From contig JAITDM010000088.1 in assembly GCA_031282535.1 (NCBI GenBank), positions 1 to 7,508 of the forward strand: a stretch of DNA of 7,508 bases. Reading direction: 5' to 3'. This document shows, in pieces, positions 5,825-7,508 of the stretch (its first letter is position 1; every line of letters begins with the position of its first letter). The DNA comes from Oscillospiraceae bacterium. Lineage in GTDB: Bacteria; Bacillota; Clostridia; Oscillospirales; UBA929. The translations under genes were made by a program, and so were the position numbers. Under the pieces are notes generated by a model that made no database searches, was not told where the DNA came from, and saw only the letters and a list, made by a program, of their open reading frames with translations.

Positions 5825-6703
5825 TTAGACCCCTCCCTCCCCGAGCATGCCGGAAGCCAATTTTTCCGCCGTCGCCACCGCGGCGGCGTTGATGATGTCA
5901 AGATTGCCGGAATAGGTCGGCAGGAAGTCCCCCTGCCCCTCCACCTGGATGATGACGGTGACTTTGTCGTCCTCCAGCACGGGCGGCACCCGCATCTGGT
6001 AGCCGGGCACGTACTGCCGGATCGACGCCACAATGTCGTCGATGGAGCGGCGGATCGGCGCCAGCCCGACGGAGGGGTCTTTGACGCGCACCTGCACGGT
6101 GTTGGTCATCATGAGCGGCGGCTCGGCCGGGTTTAACACGATGATCGCCTTGCCGCGGTCCGCGCCGCCCACGACCTCGATCCCCTTGGAGGTCGTCTGG
6201 GTGAATTCATCCATGTTGGCCCGCGTGCCGGGGCCCGCGCTCTTGGAGGAGATGCAGGCCACGATCTCGGCGTAGGCCGCGCCGGCCACCCGGGCCACCG
6301 CGTGGACGATGGGGATCGTCGCCTGCCCGCCGCAGGTCACCATGTTGACGTTTTTTTCGTCTTTTAGCTTGTCGAGGTTGACGCAGGGCACGCAGTACGG
6401 CCCGACGGCCGCCGGCGTCAGGTCGATGGCGATCTGACCCGCCGCCTGAAGCAGCGGCGCATGTTTCTGGTGGGCGGCGGCGCTGGTGCAGTCGAATACA
6501 ATGCGCACATCTCCGCGCCGGACGACGGCCTGCACGCCCTCGGTGGACACGTCCACCCCGTGGGACGCGGCGCGCCGGATGCCCTCCGACTCGACGATGC
6601 CGGCCATCAGCGCCATCTCCAGGTGCTGACTGCGAAAAATTTTATACATGATATCGCTGCCGATGTTACCCGGCCCGATCACGGCCACTTTGACCTTTGA
6701 CAC
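5825..6703 (-). CDS. dmpF: Acetaldehyde dehydrogenase (acylating)
   Basis: Oxidises acetaldehyde with NAD+ and CoA to acetyl-CoA, receiving acetaldehyde through a tunnel from the aldolase (DmpF/BphJ/MhpF family). It has the Rossmann motif GPGNIG at residues 10-15, an IDLTPAAVGPYCVPCVNL segment, the catalytic Cys124 in NMVTCGGQATIP, SSKSAGPGTRANMDEFT, and NPAEPPLMM. The C-terminal SGNLDIINAAAVATAEKLA is the usual end. GTG 6703 (292 aa) is chosen because the protein then begins MSKVKVAVIG like its relatives and AAAGGGGCGG (6711-6720) lies just upstream. A TTG at 6727 would add eight residues and overlap the hydratase stop. The gene is slightly shorter than DmpF (312 aa), with the loss mainly before the last motif. 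Confidence 0.95.
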   Translation of the reverse strand: MSKVKVAVIGPGNIGSDIMYKIFRSQHLEMALMAGIVESEGIRRAASHGVDVSTEGVQAVVRRGDVRIVFDCTSAAAHQKHAPLLQAAGQIAIDLTPAAVGPYCVPCVNLDKLKDEKNVNMVTCGGQATIPIVHAVARVAGAAYAEIVACISSKSAGPGTRANMDEFTQTTSKGIEVVGGADRGKAIIVLNPAEPPLMMTNTVQVRVKDPSVGLAPIRRSIDDIVASIRQYVPGYQMRVPPVLEDDKVTVIIQVEGQGDFLPTYSGNLDIINAAAVATAEKLASGMLGEGGV

Positions 6704-6719
6704 GTTCGATCCGCCCCTT

Positions 6720-7499
6720 TCAGACAAACTCCGCCTTCACGACGCCCAGCGTGGAAAAACGCGCTTCAAACACGTCGCCCTTCCGCGCCATCGGCGCGGC
6801 GGAGAAGGCGCCCGAGAGCACGACCTCGCCCCGGTTCAGCGTGACGCCGTAGGCCCAGAGCCGGTTGGCAAGCCACGCCACCGCGGCGCACGGGTCGCCC
6901 AATACGGCCGCACCCGTCCCGCGCTCCGCCAGCGTTCCGTTTTTGAAGAGCTGCATCTCCTCGCCCGGCAGATCGACGCGGTCCGGGGGCAGTTTGACGT
7001 CGCCCAAAATGTAGCGCCCGCTGGAGGCGTTGTCGGAGATCGTGTCCACAAGCTGAATCTTCCAGTCCGCCACGCGGCTGTCCACGATCTCAAAGGCAGC
7101 CGTCACATATTCGGTGGCGGCGCGTACGTCCTCCGGGGTGACGCGGCCGCCGGGCAGGTCCGCCCCCAGGACAAAGGCGACCTCGCCCTCGATCTTCGGC
7201 TGGAGCAGCGCCTCCGCGGACACGCGCCCGGACGGGCACGCCATCGCGGCGAACAGATGGCCGTAATCCGGCTCGCCGACGCCGAGCTGGCGCTGGATGC
7301 CGGGGGATGTGAGGCCGATCTTTTTGCCGGAGATCACATGTCCCATCTGCGTGACGCGGCGCACGTTGGCAAGCTGGATCGCGTAGGCGTCGTCCACCGT
7401 GAGAGCGGGGTCCCGCTCCGTCAGCGGCGCGACGGCCACGCGCGTGCGCTCCGCCTCGTACAGCAGCCGCGCATACTCCTGAATGCGTGTATCGCTCAC
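6720..7499 (-). CDS. dmpE: 2-hydroxypenta-2,4-dienoate (2-keto-4-pentenoate) hydratase
   Basis: Adds water to 2-hydroxypenta-2,4-dienoate to give 4-hydroxy-2-oxovalerate, the aldolase substrate. The 259 aa align with DmpE/MhpD: VISGKKIGLTS (55-65), LGVGEPDYGHL, PKIEGEVAFVLG with E104 and E106, and FEIVDSRVADWK with E137, together the expected Mg-binding triad, then DNASSGRYILGD and VVLSGAFSAAP. The related 4-oxalocrotonate decarboxylase (DmpH) has the same fold; hydratase is preferred from the detailed match to DmpE and the position beside dmpF/dmpG. GTG 7499 is preceded by GGGAG at the window edge (7504-7508), so the gene appears complete, and the operon probably continues to the right. Confidence 0.9.
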   Translation of the reverse strand: MSDTRIQEYARLLYEAERTRVAVAPLTERDPALTVDDAYAIQLANVRRVTQMGHVISGKKIGLTSPGIQRQLGVGEPDYGHLFAAMACPSGRVSAEALLQPKIEGEVAFVLGADLPGGRVTPEDVRAATEYVTAAFEIVDSRVADWKIQLVDTISDNASSGRYILGDVKLPPDRVDLPGEEMQLFKNGTLAERGTGAAVLGDPCAAVAWLANRLWAYGVTLNRGEVVLSGAFSAAPMARKGDVFEARFSTLGVVKAEFV

Positions 7500-7508
7500 A
7501 GCGCTCCC

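Noticed and set aside
5240..6136. Long rightward open frame (298 codons) across the aldolase and dehydrogenase genes
   Set aside because: It is antisense to two strongly conserved enzymes, rich in His/Arg/Gly/Asp as expected for a mirror of G+C-rich coding DNA, and has no recognisable domain or ribosome binding site.
6704..6727. TTG start at 6727 for the acetaldehyde dehydrogenase
   Set aside because: It adds eight residues not seen in relatives and places the good AAAGGGGCGG ribosome binding site inside the gene; GTG 6703 fits better.

Overview
The window reads as a fragment of a Gram-positive, Clostridia-like (Firmicutes) chromosome. The main clue is a lipoprotein with a lipobox, an acidic Ser/Gly/Asp-rich linker and a trigger-factor-like foldase module, plus strong AGGAGG-type ribosome binding sites. 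This placement is an inference. No rRNA, tRNA, IS transposase, integrase or CRISPR array is visible.

Layout: (1) Positions 1-303 hold no gene. They contain a leftward sigma-70-type promoter near the left edge, one copy of a 50-bp direct repeat (101-150), a long hairpin (198-243) and a perfect-consensus rightward promoter (255-283). (2) Positions 304-2030 hold a rightward two-gene unit: a winged-helix (MarR/AbiEi-like) regulator and an AbiEii-type nucleotidyltransferase with the GG-x-A ... T-x-D-x-D active-site motif. This looks like a type IV-type toxin-antitoxin / abortive-infection pair. It ends at a strong hairpin (2060-2099) lying between convergent genes. (3) Positions 2108-3292 (minus strand) encode an exported FKBP/trigger-factor-like lipoprotein with its own well-formed promoter. 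(4) Positions 3568-7499 (minus strand) hold a tightly packed meta-cleavage operon, transcribed right to left: 2-hydroxypenta-2,4-dienoate hydratase, acylating acetaldehyde dehydrogenase, 4-hydroxy-2-oxovalerate aldolase, XylT-like [2Fe-2S] ferredoxin and catechol 2,3-dioxygenase. A 15-bp-stem terminator (3454-3485) follows.

The operon enzymes form one route. The dioxygenase opens catechol with O2 and the ferredoxin presumably keeps its iron ferrous. After a hydrolase or dehydrogenase branch not in the window, the hydratase, aldolase and aldehyde dehydrogenase turn the C5 dienoate into pyruvate and acetyl-CoA. The intermediate-step genes are probably beyond the right edge.

The most striking observation is that the regulator/nucleotidyltransferase unit sits between two perfect 50-bp direct repeats (101-150 and 2098-2147). 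The right copy is the real 3' end of the lipoprotein gene (last 12 codons, stop and 10 bp beyond); the left copy is a detached duplicate. The defence/toxin unit therefore looks like a 1,997-bp insertion at the 3' end of a protein-coding gene that left the host reading frame intact, in the manner of an integrative element but with no recombinase of its own.
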